Shown here: positions 45,401 through 59,700 of the stretch, piece by piece | Layout: every line of letters starts with the position of its first letter | How positions within the stretch are numbered: the stretch's first letter is position 1 | From: Ziziphus jujuba | Taxonomy: Eukaryota; Streptophyta; Magnoliopsida; Rosales; Rhamnaceae | Assembly (NCBI RefSeq): GCF_031755915.1 | Contig: NC_083379.1 | Span: forward strand, 20,098,001 to 20,162,000 | DNA: 64,000 nucleotides | Direction of reading: 5' to 3' | Position numbers and translations under genes: made by a program | The notes under the pieces: model-generated | Seen by the model: only the letters and a program-made list of their open reading frames with translations | Told to the model about the DNA's origin: nothing | Database searches by the model: none

Positions 45401-46928
45401 CATCCATTTTTCTCTTTTGATAAATCTCCAGTCACACCAGATGTCTAATATATATGCCATAAATTAATTCTATGAGACTTCTGCTTTGGTTTTATGTATG
45501 AACACATGACATAACAATGTATTTGCATTCCATAGTTTGCATCATGATCATGTATATATATATTATAGTATATATCTATGCTTTAGTTAAAAAATAACCT
45601 TCAAAATTATAAGCTTATATTAATTTGACCCTCATCCAATTACCCCATGCACTTCAATTGGGTGGCCAAGAGGAATATAGTAGATTAATTTATACTTGTG
45701 TTTTTCCAAATCAACTCGATATGATCAGAGATAAGGTTGCAACGTGAACCAATTCAGCCTTCCAACTATCCTGTATATTATATTTAAGGGCTGTACTATT
45801 TTTCAAATATATATTTTTTCAAATTAATATTTGTCAAAGCGTTTGATAAGTTATCCTACTTCCTAAATGAAATTAATTAAACGACGCATAACTACTTCAC
45901 ATCAAATGAATTTCCAAACTATTTAATTATGAATAAACATCAATTTATAGCTAGATTAAAAAAAGGGTTAATTACAATTTCATAGCCTCTAGGTTTGGGG
46001 AATTGTATTTTTCCAGTTTAAATGTTCCAATTTAGACCATAAGTTTTTGTTGCATTTTATTGCAATCAAAATTTTTTTGGCAAAGAATGATTAACATGAT
46101 GTTTAAATTGGAGGGTATTAAAATTCCAAAAGAAAAAAAAAATATTAAAATGGAAATTTCATGAACTAAAAAAATTTAAATTGCAACAAAATTAAATTAA
46201 AGGACTTAAATTATAATAAATTATATTTTAATATTCATAAAGTGAAATGGAATCATTAATCATTATTAATCCCATGGGCGGACCCAAATAGGGCTCGAGG
46301 GAGCATGTTCCACCCGGCCCCCCACTTCGTTCTACTCCCACGTCCCGAACTCGGCTTTATAGTTTTTTCTTCTTTATTTATCAATATTTTTTTTTTCTTT
46401 CTACTTTTTGTTAGTTTTAAACTTTTAATACATTATTTTCATAGTTATCTTATTTTTATTCATCTCTTATTTATCTATAATACTTATCTTCTAATTTTAG
46501 ACAATATAATAGCTGATAATTTTAAATTTTAAAATAATGATTATGTAATATTACCATAATTAATACAATTAAATTATATAACTAAAACAAAGACTACACT
46601 TATATATAAAATCATATTTATTTAAAATGACTATTTTATGTTTTTCTAATTATAGAATTGCATATTCTATTTTTTAATTTCTAGTTTTGTGGTTATTTTT
46701 GTACTTCTCCATTTATTTAGGTTAATTAATTTCTAACAGTATCTAAAGCAATATTCTTTTTTTTTTTTTTCCTCTAAGGTTGAATTATTTTTTTAATGTC
46801 AATCCATAATGTTTTATGGTGAATGTCAAATCAATATCAAAATGTTGAAATCATATTGTTCTAAAAAGTTGAAGCTTACTCAATTTATTAAAAATTTAAT
46901 TAGTTGGGCTAGCTAAAATAAAAAGAAT

Positions 46929-46959
<31 letters not shown>

Positions 46960-47744
46960 ATGTCCAAATAAATTCTAAAACAACAAAGAAAGGTGTCATT
47001 ATATTATATAATGGTGCTCCTTGAAAATAAATGTTTGTTTGATAGAATTTTTTTAGGATTAAAAGTTCTACTTAAATGTTAAAAGCTTTTTTGTTAAAAA
47101 ATAAAAATGTTTGACAAAGATCAACAAGCATTAATTGATAAAAAAAAATAACTTTTTAAAGTTGATTTTAGAGAATCCAAATTTTATATTTTTTAAAATT
47201 TTTTTTAATTTATATGGAAACTAAATAAACATTTAATGCAGTTTTTTTATTTATAACTAAATGCTTATTAGTTTTTAATAAAAATTATATTTTAAAAATA
47301 TTTACTATATAAAATTTTACAGATTAAAACTCTATTTTCATCGACTATACCAAACGAAAATTAATTTTTGCATCCATATAGTTTTTGCTTTTTTAGAATG
47401 TTTAGTGAAAAATCTACTTTTTATGAATTTTGATTTAAATTTTTTTTGAATGTAAAAATAATTTAGCAACTAAATCAACATGTATCACCAAATAATAATA
47501 TTTATTTTTTTTTGTAATATTTAAATTTTCTTTTGCTAAAATAAAAAAACTAGGGTAAATGTCCTTGTTTTTTTTTTTTTTTTTGGACACAAGGGTAAAT
47601 GTACTTGAAACACTTATATTTGTCTATTTTGTAAGAAAAAATAAAAAAGAAAAAGAGTCAATACAGTTGGGATAAATGGAGAAATAAATAAAGCGCGTGC
47701 GTTGTAAGAATTTAAGAAGTAGGCGTTACGTGAGTGCATGAGTC
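36423..47744. other. 11-kb AT-rich intergenic region, no gene supported
   Basis: Short open stretches occur on both strands but none has family features or consistent coding character. The first few hundred bases after 36422 are the 3' untranslated part of the sphingosine kinase gene. Visible items are poly-A of about 24 at 37945-37969, an AT dinucleotide run at about 46928-46952, poly-T at about 47568-47585, and numerous shorter A or T runs. Three stretches of similar character (about 37125-37380, 43955-44360, 45965-46250) open or close with ggtaatt or gttaatta text and alternate lines such as 'ttgcaa' and 'ggac-ttaaa'. They may be old MITE-like copies. A short GC-rich piece at 46275-46330 resembles a dispersed repeat end. 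Confidence 0.55.
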
Positions 47745-48507
47745 ATGACCCAAGGCGGGCCATGCATGGAATATTCACAGACCTCGGCGATGTACCGAAG
47801 CTCCCCCACTCTCGCCGACTATGCAAATCCATATACTCACTCTCTCCGTCAACCTAAACCCACGTGGGGCATTTTCGTAAAACAACCCACACGTCCAAAC
47901 AAGAGTCAAACTCCATACGAGTTTACCAAAATACCCTGCATTGTTTGCTCTCTCACATGGGGAGCGCAAGTATGGGACTTTTCGGATAAAATGGAATTTT
48001 GACGTAATGCCAAACAGGACGACGACGACACCTGAGTATGAGAGAGAATAAAATTAAACAAAGAAAAATAAAAAGAAAAAAGAAAAAAGAAAAAGAAAGA
48101 GGGGACAATACAAGAAAGTTAGAAGAAAGAGAGAGAGAAACGACGACGCCAAAAATAAGGCTACAACTGGACGTGTATTTTAAGCCTCTTATATATATGA
48201 AAATGGAATGACATATTTATTTATTTTTTAAAATATATATGTATATATAAGTACATTTTAACTTTCTCTCACTTCGACAATACCATTTCTCTCTCTCTCT
48301 CTCTTCTCTCTCCAAAACCCTCTCTCTCTATGATTACAGATCAGGCCGCAGCTATCATATTTCCGCTTCTTTACGACTTTTTTAGCTTCAGATTTTCTCT
48401 CTCTACGACCATTCCATTGCTGGATTTCTAGGGTTTTTTTCTTTATTTTTTTTTTATTTTTTTTATGTGGCCGTTGCTCTCTGAGTTCTACGACTGTCAG
48501 AGCTTCG
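47745..48507 (+). promoter_or_regulatory. promoter and 5' leader of the VAL1-type gene
   Basis: A palindromic RY motif CATGCATG lies at 47761-47768 and a G-box CCACGTGG at 47860-47867. A TATA-like TATATAA lies at 48243-48249. It is followed about 40 bp later by a CT-rich leader (48288-48330), a typical dicot start-site pattern, and then by the ATG at 48508. The start site near 48275 is inferred. RY motifs are recognised by the B3 domain of the protein encoded here and of its relatives, but CATGCATG also occurs elsewhere in the window (for example at about 5807, 24010 and 34050), so its presence alone is weak evidence. Confidence 0.5.
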
Positions 48508-50751
48508 ATGTCGTCAGCTCCCTCCTCCTCTTCCTCTTCCATGGTCTGCTATAATCCGGAGTGTAAGGAATTGAAACCGGAACGGCCGAGAAAGGGCTGG
48601 CGCCTCCGCACCGGAGAGTTAGCGGAGCTCTGTGATCGATGCGGGTAAGCCAACCTTGTTGTTTTATTTTTTTCAGTTTTTGCTGGCTTTGTTGAATCGT
48701 TAATTTGTTATTTATTTATTTGTTTTTGGTTTTGCTTGGAGCTGTGGTTCGATTTGAAGTGAATTTGACTTTGATTGATCAGTTTGTGTTTTAGTTTGGG
48801 GCGCCATGTTAGGGTTTTAGGAGTGTGTTTTTTGTGGGTATTTACTAAATTTGGAGGAAGTTACGGTGTTATGCACTAGTTTCGAGATGTAAATTTAGAC
48901 TGTTAAAAGGTTAATTTTGGAAAGTCGACTCTTGTTATGTGTTTTTCTATTTTTCTGTTTGGTTATTTATTTATTTGTTTATTATTTAAATTCCTTTTTG
49001 GGGTCTGAAGTTTCATTGAGGGAGGAAGGAACTAAATAATTGGATTGAAAGATCAACTAGATAAAATATATTTATGTATTTTAGTACCTCGTTTAGTTTT
49101 GGGGGTGAACAGCTATGATATTCTGGAATGTAACAATTATGCCTGTGACTTAATTTCAGGAAGTAATTTATTCCTTTCGTGTGTATGCTTGTTCTTGCAT
49201 TCACATAATTTTATTTAGAAATATTTTCCTTCGAAACTATTGTCATAAAACCATTTTGGGTAAGTTTATAGCTCGTGGGTTATTTGCTTTGCTTGTTCTT
49301 TATCTACTTTTTAGTGGGTTTATAATTAATGCCAGTCCAATTGTAGACAAGGATGCAATTTTGGGTGTCTGTTGGGTTATTAGGAAACAAGGAAAGGTAA
49401 AAAAGTCGTCTGAAGTACACTAAAGTGGGAAAAACCATAGTAAAACTCAGGAATGAAAATATCATAATGTTCATTTACTTTTCAGTATATGACTTTATAT
49501 TATTTCTATCAATTTCAGTACCAGAATTAATGTGAGTTCTAATGCCTTCTTCTTGTCTCTCTCTTCCTTTGTGGGGAAGGATCTGTATTGTTGAAGCAGA
49601 GGGATGGCCGGAAAATGCTGGTGCCTGCTTAAGTTATTGCTTAAACTGGACCTGCTATAGGCTTAAAACTTGACTTGCACTCTATATGTGCAAGCTTAAA
49701 AAAAGAAAACAGAACATAGATCTACATACATATAAATTCTGGAAATAGTCTGGCAAATTGCATGGGAGCCTATCCAATTTTATTTGAAAAGCTCATCATG
49801 GAGTGTGTGATCGTTATTTAACATGCACTGTTCTCTAATAATTGGAAGAATCAAATGTATTCTTAAGAGAGTATCTGGCCCTATGAAAGTCAATTGTCAT
49901 TCAAGGGTCCCAAACTAATTGTAACCAAGAGGTACGTTGAGCCAATCCGTACTTTTAACTTATGATTACTGAGAGAGGGAGTCATTGTACCCCTTTCTGT
50001 CTCTTCTTCTGTATAGGTGAAGGAAAGTTAAGGCCTTTCAGCATATTATGTTCAAACTTCGTCCACCTTAAAAGACTTAGGAGGTCGAAAAGAGGGATTG
50101 ACATACTAAGCCATGTGTATTATATTTTCTTTCTTTTGAAGTGCCCAATTTTCAAGGTTGGCAGGCTTTAGACTATAGTTGGTGGCATAGTGGAGATCAA
50201 TGTATTTGTTTTTAAGGGGTTAACTTCGATATTCATTAAAAAAAAAAAAAAAAAAAAGAATTCAGAAAAAAGTTTTCTGTTTTTCCATTAATTTAACGTG
50301 CAAGTTATTAACTAAATATGTATTTGGCACAATAAGAACATGGGAAACACAAAAAGACTGAAACTTAAGGTTTTGATTGAAGTATTTTGTCTTAAAAATT
50401 TTCTGTTGTGTGCCACCCTATTTATTAGTCTTGGCCAATAGACCATGAACAATTAAGATACCTAAAAAAGGTTTTAGAAATGGAGAAAGGGGCTCAACCA
50501 AGCCAATTTGGTTTAGAAAAAGGCCAATTGTTTAGAAAAAGAGAATTTGGAGTGTTGGCAAAGAGGTAAACAGTGGATAAGTGCAGCAATAGTGTATTTT
50601 GCCTTGTTGTTCTCTCTTCTTTTCTTGTTCAATTCTTCATCTTTGATGCCGCACTGCTAATTTATGCTTTAGAAATTTCTTGAGCTGTATGCATCAATGA
50701 AAATTAGGCTTCAACTCTTATCCTGAATATTCCTTTTTTTGTCTATTGTTG

Positions 50752-50783
<32 letters not shown>

Positions 50784-53700
50784 TATTTATTTTTTATTAG
50801 TTTTTCTACATTTTAGTGGATTTTAAGATTTTGTGGTGGTTTTGGGGAAGCTCTTTTAAGACTCTGAAAGTGGTTGATGATTAAATAATTTCTTTTGAAT
50901 CAGGACACAGCGTTTCTTTATTTTTATTTTTATTTTTATGCCATGGAGTAGGGAATAGGCAAGTTATCATTTTCCTGTTCCAAATAAGCATAAAATTTAA
51001 GGCTTACAGTGCTCAAGATGGTCAGGTCTCAAAACCTGAATATGGTGAACTGCCAACTAGCATAGCCAAAACTGAACAGCGTTAAAAAAGTTCCACAGGA
51101 ATTTCATTTCGCATTTTTATGATTTCAAGCGATAAAATCTGAAATTGACTTGATGGCGAAGCACTGATTGCCAAATCTGTTTATTTGCAGCCTGTATTTT
51201 GACAAATTAAGTTTGTCTTGTGATCCACTGACCAACCTAGTCTATGAAACAGAATGTAGGGTGATCTTTAGACCATAGTTTATTGTAAGTGAGCACTTTT
51301 CAATTAGCTTGTTGAGTGCGGATATATATTACTGATTGCTGCTTGCTCTGTAATTTTGGTGTTTCTAGTGAAAAAAAAAAAAAAAATTGAACTGATTGTA
51401 GTCTGAAACATTCTTGTAGTCTATGTTTTTGCTAAAAATTGTTTCAGCTGCATGGTGTGCATTGCCCTGTTTTTGTTGACCTCTTCTCCGTAATATGATT
51501 TCAGTTTCTTATGTTTTATTCTAATTTGCACTGTATTATGTGACTAAAGTTCTGCTTATGAGGAAGGAAGATTCTGCGATTCGTTTCATCTGAATGCTTC
51601 TGGCTGGAGGAGTTGCGAGTCTTGTGGGAAGGTTAGCGTAAAACTCTTCGGACTGATTAGGCTATTGTGCTTACAAAAAGTGGGTACTTCAATTTGGATT
51701 TTCTAAATTCTTATTGTGGTTGTTTTTCCTTTGTAGGGGGTTCATTGTGGGTGCATCGTTTCAAGTAATGCATTTACACTCTTGGATCCTGGAGGGATTG
51801 AATGCATTGCTTGTGCAAGGAAGAATGTCATTTTGGTAGGTTTAATATCATCTATACATTCTTTTTTGTTGTGGCAAGTTATTATGTTATTGAACAATCT
51901 AAATTTTGTCATTAGTATGTAATTCTTGAAGTGGGGCTTTATTTGTTCCATAGTTGAATTCCCTGTTTTTAAAATTGTGTAACTTGTTAATGTTTTACAT
52001 GAATAATACTCTTTTTTGGCAAATTTCATTTATTTGGAAAACATCATACAGTGCATATTATGCTTTTGTAGTGGCAGTGATTGGTCTGATATTTGATTAT
52101 CAGGGCTATGGATCACCGGCCAATTGGCGATGGCTGGTAGATGTAGTAATTGGTTGGCTTGGGATTTTTGTTCTAAACTGTTAGCCTAAAATAATTATCT
52201 AATCTTCAATTGTAAAAGAGATAGAGAGAAGTGCTTATTATTTTATTGATGACCTAATGACTCGGATAATTTTTCTTCTTTTGAAGGGGAACAAAAAAGA
52301 AAAAAAATTTCATGAGGTAGTGTCTAAAACTTTTGTGCCTTATATCATAGAGCAACTAAATTCTCAGAGTTTGATTAGCAAATGGTAAAAGGTTGCATGA
52401 AGTCTCAGATAATATATGGAACAGTTTTTAAAATCTAAAACTTTGACTGATCGACTCAAAGGCAATATTGCAACTGATTAAATTCAACATAGACCAAAAT
52501 TCCAAGCTCCCATGATCTGAACAAAGTCAAAAGATAAAAAATAAAAAAAATAAAATAAAATTCTCATGATGCATTTATGTGATCAAGATGCACTAAAGCT
52601 TATGCTAATTTGTACATGATGAGAGTCCAACTTTTGAAATTTTTCCATTTTTGAAGAAATATATTCTTTGAAGATGTTAGCAACTATGGATATCTGAAAT
52701 ATAACCTTGCAGGGGGAGCAAGTTATAAGATCCGAGTCTCATGAAGGATTTCTTAATAAATATATTTTGGGACAGCAGGGTGGGTTTACCCTAATTCTAT
52801 GCCCCTCAAATTTTGAATTCAGCTATAAATGCTGTACTTTCCTCATTTCTATTCCCTGCGGCTTCTGAAACTTTGACCTTAGTTAGGTGCTGGTTGTGGT
52901 TGGAGGGGGCTGTCAGCAGCAGTTAAAATCTTGAACAGGATACAAAGATGTCTTGCAATTTTTATGCAGGACATTTTTTTGCTGAATTCTCTCTTTAATG
53001 GAAACAAATAAATTCCAGAATTATGGTTAACTGTGTTACTTGAGCTGATTTCTGATAAGTGATGAGTAGTTTTGAATTTCTTTATATGTATAAAATGTTG
53101 TATTGCTACTCAAAATTCTATGCTTGTAATGCAGTCATCCAATACAGCATGGCCACCGTCTTTGTTTTTTCATTCAACTTTACCTGAAAGACTAAAGGAT
53201 TTGTCTGTAAAAAACTGGAGTCAGTTGGCCGGATCAGGTCCTGTTCCATGGCGGCAAGCACCCAGCTTATTTGGTTCAATTACTCCGTCTGAAATGCATT
53301 CAAGGGTGCCATATGAAGTTGACATTTCAGCTGCAATTAACAAACTCAATGCTGGTGAAAGGATAGGTGTAACTTCATTGGAAAAGAGGAAAATTGAGGA
53401 TTTTTCTGAAAGGTTACAAAATGGAAGCCTCAAGCTTGGTGCACGAGATGCACTGGAAAATGGGACTGCAGGTATCTACACTTTCATTGCATATAACGGA
53501 AAATAAAAATAAAATTAAAGTGAGGCACAAGCAAAAGAGGGTGTACTAATGAGTTTTGTATTTTACTTAAACAACAGGTTGGCTTGCTACTAAAATTTAA
53601 GAGAATTGGATTAGTTCGTTTTTAACTATAAATAAGAGGTTGAGTACTAAACTTGATTTTCAACATATCATTGCAGGAAGAAACTGTGAGGATCAAATTA

Positions 53701-56700
53701 ATTCATGTCTAAATTTAGGGCAACAGCCTTCCTCTTTAAAGGAGGAACCTTCGACTCCACAGTTTGGTTTGTCTGTACCTTATGCATCTGCAAGTGAAAC
53801 AAATGGTCAAGTTGGGGCTGCTGGATCTAATTTGCGGCCAACCCCTCCACCTATGCCTAAACAATTTATTGGTAACTTACACAGTGGAGTTGATTCACCT
53901 GGTGAAACTCAAATTCGAAATGCAAGGCCTCGAGCAGATGCCAGAGGAAGAAATCAGTTACTTCCACGGTATTGGCCTAGATTTACTGATCAAGAGCTGC
54001 AACAAATATCTGGAGAGTATCCTTTAATTTATTAATAATTATGGGTTTTTAATATTCTAAAGTCAAACTTCAATTATAACTGCAGTATTTTATGTTTGCT
54101 TTTGGAATTTACAGTTATAACTATTGGTTTTATTTCTTTGTGTTGAATTTAATTTATTTTGACATCTGAAAAAGTGGCTTTCCTTTGTATTCTTTTTGAT
54201 ACATGCAACTCATGTTCGTTCTATTTGTCATTCAATATCCCGTAAGCCTTAACCATATGTAAGTTCAAATTCTGTAATTACTCCATTGTTTGAGAAAATG
54301 TTAAGTGCAAGTGATGCTGGGCGGATTGGGCGTCTTGTGCTGCCAAAAAAATGTGCAGAGGTGAGTCCTCATTTTTTCCAGGTTGGACTGGAATATTGGT
54401 TTTTGGAGGCATAAAAGAAAATCAATGAAGTGAACTGCTTCTTGCTTCTTCTACGACTTTCTTTTGTTGTGTAATTACCATTAACCCCAAAAGTTTCAAA
54501 TGTTTATTAAATAAGCCAGACTATGTTAATCAAACTATCATAATAAATAGTGAACAATGCCTTCACATGTAGATACATCCAATCATGGGATAGGAACTGG
54601 GTTGTACATGGCTGCACCATAAATTAATAGAAACCAAAGTTGGTAAGATTTGAATGAGAGATTGACTAGATGTTTAAGCTTTGATACTATATTAAGCAAC
54701 CATCTAATCTAAAAGCTTAAATTGTTAGGATTTAGAGCCAACTATGTATGTTAGGCAAACAATTAACATTTTTACTGGAGATTTGTTTTCTTATTATGCT
54801 CTTGGAAACTCAATTATTGATAGTTTGTTATAGCAGGTGTGTGGGGTTGTTGACTGTCTCGTGGTGTATTTTGATGCACCATCTGACATGTGAACGTCCA
54901 AAATGTAGTTTTAAGCTGCTAAAAGTTAGAGGTGCATGTCTTTTGTTTGTTGATCCCATTGTATATTATGGTGTGTAATAACAGCTTTTATCCCAATATG
55001 CTGGTTTGCTTTATGTTGTTTCTAATGTTAGTATCATTCTGGTGAATGTGCCACTTAAATCTTCATGTGCTTACACCGGATGAATGTACATAATCAGAGC
55101 ATATGAAATAACATAAAAACTTATCTTTCTTTCTCTCTCTCGCTCTCCCTTCTAGCCCCCCTCTCTTAAAATGTATTTATAGAGGGGTTCTACCATGAGG
55201 GATCTGTCGTGTAACTTAAACAAGGGATTCTAATATCAGCTAGTTAGATTGTGTAGATGTATAAGATGGGTTTAAACCTATGGTGTGAAGTGGCAACCCT
55301 GTCAGTTGTATGTCAATTGTCATATCCATTATTTAGCTTAAATCAGGGATCCTCAGAGGAAAATTCTTAAAAATGTGTGTTTTTGTTTGTAAATTGTGAA
55401 AGGAAAACAAGCATCATGCTTAATCTATAGAACTCAATATCATTAGAAACTAAAAACAGAATAATGTAGCAGAGATATGTTCATTTGCATTTCTAACTGT
55501 ATTCTGCTGTTACTTGTAACCTCTATATGTAAGCATCATGTCTTGTTAATGCTGGATCTGACCCCATTATGGATATCAAGGAATTCCTCTAAGTATGGCT
55601 CACATGAGAATCAAAATATAATTTACCAACCAAATTTGACCCATGAAGCTGCATACTTTGCATCAGATGCATGCCACCATGTGTAACTTGGAGAATCACT
55701 GCTGTCGTATTCCATCAAGTCTTTTCTGAATTTGGCAAAAATGTTTTAGTTTTATCTAATTTGTTTTGATAATCATGACATAGTGAATGCTTTTTTTATG
55801 AGATAGGCCTACTTTCCTCCGATATCTCAGCCTGAAGGATTACCTCTCAAAGTCCAGGATGCAAAAGGCAAGGAATGGATATTCCAGTTCCGTTTCTGGC
55901 CCAATAATAATAGCAGAATGTATGTTCTAGAAGGGGTTACTCCTTGCATACAGTCCATGCAATTGCAAGCTGGTGACATAGGTAAGCATCCACTATCACC
56001 GACAATGTCTAGTATCAGAAGCTGTTGATTGTTCCTGTGACATGGGGTCCAATGCTTCTTGGCCATGCGTTAGCTTGTTGTTCATTGCCATTTTTCTTCT
56101 GAAGAGTTTTCTTGGGATTTGTTTCTTTAGTATTGGCTTTAAGGATTTTAGTGTTGTAGTGTAGAGATCTGGTCAAACATCCATGTGTTAAATGCTGCTA
56201 ATTGTTTTAATTTTTGTTTCGTTTTTTGTAATTATGCCTGTCTATATTTATCTCATCTCCCTAGTGGATGTTATGATAATAGGGTCTTAAGGTCATTCAC
56301 TTTAGATCTGAAGAATTATTTCTTTTCCTCAGTGACATTTAGTCGTTTAGAGCCAGAAGGGAAATTGGTCATGGGGTTCCGAAAGGCCTCAGCAGCTACG
56401 CCATCAGATCAGGTTATGCCTTTTTCAAGTTTCATTGTATATGCATCTAATAAGTGATAAAAGAAATGTCGGTTTAAGTGGTCATTAAAAGTTTCTGTTC
56501 AAGTTTCAGTTAGCTTCATCCTGACTGTATATGCATCTAATAAATGGTAACAGAAACGTTGGTTTAAGTGGTCATTAAAAACTTCTTTCTTTTTGGTCTT
56601 ATTGATTTAGGACATGCAAAATGTGGTACTTAAGAGAGGATAAATAGAATTTTTCTAAGCGTTCTAATTTTCTGTGGTTGCATTGGCTGGTTGTATAGTT

Positions 56701-59700
56701 GATTTTGCTTTAGTTATAGTTGGCATTTGATTTTGATAGATTTCTCTTGTAAGTTCATTAATAACCTTAGCTAGTGTTCTGCCACTCTGTTTTCTTGTTC
56801 GTTCTAAAATAAAAATCAAATTAGTCACTCCTTGAACCTTCTGTTTTGCTGAATGCATTATGAGATGCTTAAAATTTTACTTACCATATCTCCATATGGT
56901 TGGAAGATTTTGCATTTGCAATGATTTGTCTTGTACTATAAATGGTATTAGGCTTCTTTTTCAATTTTTGTATTTCTATTGAACACCTTAAAAATAATAA
57001 AATAAATGAAGCGTGTGCAGCCCATTACACTGAGGATGACGAGCAACAAATTTGGTGTGATGCTAGGATAGATGAACTAGAATTTCAGGGTTGTAGGCCT
57101 ATCATCATTACAAATAGCAGAAACTGGTTGTAGTGCTAACTTCATTCTTCACTGTACTTACGTTTATAAGTAACTGCTTTATACTTGAGACTACTTCTGT
57201 TGGTTGGTGAGCTGATCGGACATCTTTTTGTTATGGGTCTGAAATTCAGCTGGATGGTTGTCTTTCGTATTAAGGTTTAGACATTCAGCAATTTTTATTT
57301 TCATTTGCAGTGAAATCTACAACTTCAGCTTACAATTAATTTACTTAATTTCTTTCTCCCATCAACAGGAAAATGAAACAAATAGGAATGGCAATGGAGT
57401 CTCTATGCAAGGAGATGTTAGTATCGCAAAAACTAAAACTGATGAAGTTATTATTTCTATTCTTCATTTAAGAGATAGCTCAGCATCACCTTGTCTTGCT
57501 TTTCATCAATTGACCAGGCTGAACTGGCAGATCCTAGTTCTTGGTCTAAAGTTGACAAGTCAGGATACATAGCAAAAGAAGTACTGGGAGCTAAAACTTT
57601 GATTTCCAGAAAGAGGAAGAGCAGCACCTTGGGTTCTAAAAGTAAGCGCTTGAGAATTGAAAATGAGGACATGATGGAGCTGAAACTAACCTGGGAAGAA
57701 GCTCAGGGACTCCTTCGTCCTCCTCCAAACCATGTCCCAAGTGTTGTTGTGATTGAAGGCTTTGAGTTCGAGGAATATGAGGTATTATAGTTTCCACTTT
57801 GAAAAGAAATTGGATTTCCAAAAGTTGCTCATTAACTGTATCCACTGTAAGCCGCTTTTGATTCTGACTAGAAAAGTGCTTGTTTCTTATATTCTATTTC
57901 TCTGTTTTAGTGTTCCATTTGTGTCTTCCTTTACTACAACTGTAAAATGAACTAGCATGTGCCATTGAAGTATATATTATAGTGACCTTGAATCTCATAA
58001 TTATAAGACTCATTGGTAAAAAAAATGAAAACTAGTGCAAGAAAGACCTTGTGAGAAACCCTATTGTTCTCATCCAGCAACAACAAGAATTGTGAATTAT
58101 AGTAGTTGGTGAAAAGCTTGAACATAGTTATTATGAACTTGTTTCAATTACAAGTGTCCCATCAAATTGCTTGTTTAGTGTTTACACTGACTTTAATCCT
58201 AGAAAGTTTAGTCAACAATTCAGGCATGCATCGATAAGGGAGTATTTTAGTGATGTTAAGGCAACCATGTTAACCCCTATTCTAGTGATAAAGCTAGGAA
58301 CATTTTTGCCATAGACCTGTAATGTTTTCTTTGGTCATCTGTTGCTCCCACTAATTCCCATAAATTATTTTTTGGACGCAGAAGTACTAATCTTAGCATG
58401 GGTCGTTGCTAACCTAATGTGTGAAGTGTGATTAATATTATTATAAAAATATTTTAGTGTACCTTACTTGTTGAATGGAGTATGCCAGAGGTCTAGACGT
58501 ACCTTTCTTCTCAAACGGACTTTGCCAGAGGTTTAGCCATCACCCAACTCTTAACCTCCTCATTAAATATTTGTGCAATCTTAAATTCTTACCTTCGTCT
58601 ATGAAAGGGAGCTATACCACTTTGCTTTAGACGTTGGTCATGCAATCATAGTCCTGTTGTTGCATATTTTGTATATCTTAAATCTGATGTTTCGTTAGTA
58701 TACTACTTTTTCAATTAAGGGCAAGATGTGTGCTCTGGCATGTACGGTGCGTGTGTATTTAGATTCTGATATTCTCATTACAGGATGCACCAATACTTGG
58801 GAAGCCAACAATTTTCTCAACTGATAATATGGGGTAAGTTGCATACCTTAAGAGTACTGAAATTTTTATTTAATTTTAGTGCTTTCTTTTGTTTTTTTAC
58901 TTAATCATGCTTTATATGTGTGTGCGCTGAAATTTTTATTTAATTTTAGTGCTTTTTTATTTTATTTTATTTTTTTAACTTAATCATGCTTCGTGTGTGT
59001 GTGTGTATTCATTTATCTATTTTTTCCTTGTCAATATTATCAGCTAGGTTTTAAAGTACTTGTATATGTATTTACTTAGGATATGGGTCCATTAAATGAT
59101 TTTTATGTACCCAGTGATACTGTGCATGGTGACTGCTGCTCGGTGAAACATTCTTTCTTCTTCCTATTGCATTTTGGGAAATCTATGAAGAGCTAACATG
59201 CATGTAATAGAAAGAAGGATGGATCTTATGAGCCTTTACTTTATAACATTTTCAAATGGGGGCCATCTAATGTTATAAATTAAAATGGGACCTTAATTAC
59301 AAATTTAAAGGATAATTGATTGCAAAAATTAATAATAAATGGAAAACTTTCATGTGTACTTGAGTAGTGATAAGCAATCACCAAAAATTACCATAATTTT
59401 ATTAAAACTTAATTTGTCACCAATTGGAATTGACTGTATGTGAGGTTTTTTCAGTTAATTCTGGTAACATCTATTATCAATCATCTTAGTTGCATCAAAT
59501 TATGTGGCATACATTCATATGTAGTGTATTTATGAGCAATTATCAAAAAGTACCATAATTCTATTAAAAATTATTTGTTATCGATTGAAATTAACTGCAT
59601 GTGAGGGTTTTATTTTTTTCCCTGTTAATTTTGGTAATCTTTATTATCGTCATCTTAGTTGCATTCAATTATGTGGCATATATTTGGGCATGAGTGCTGG

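Noticed and set aside
48258..48542. Glu/Lys-rich minus-strand ORF at the VAL1 5' leader
   Set aside because: The composition simply reflects the CT-rich leader on the other strand.
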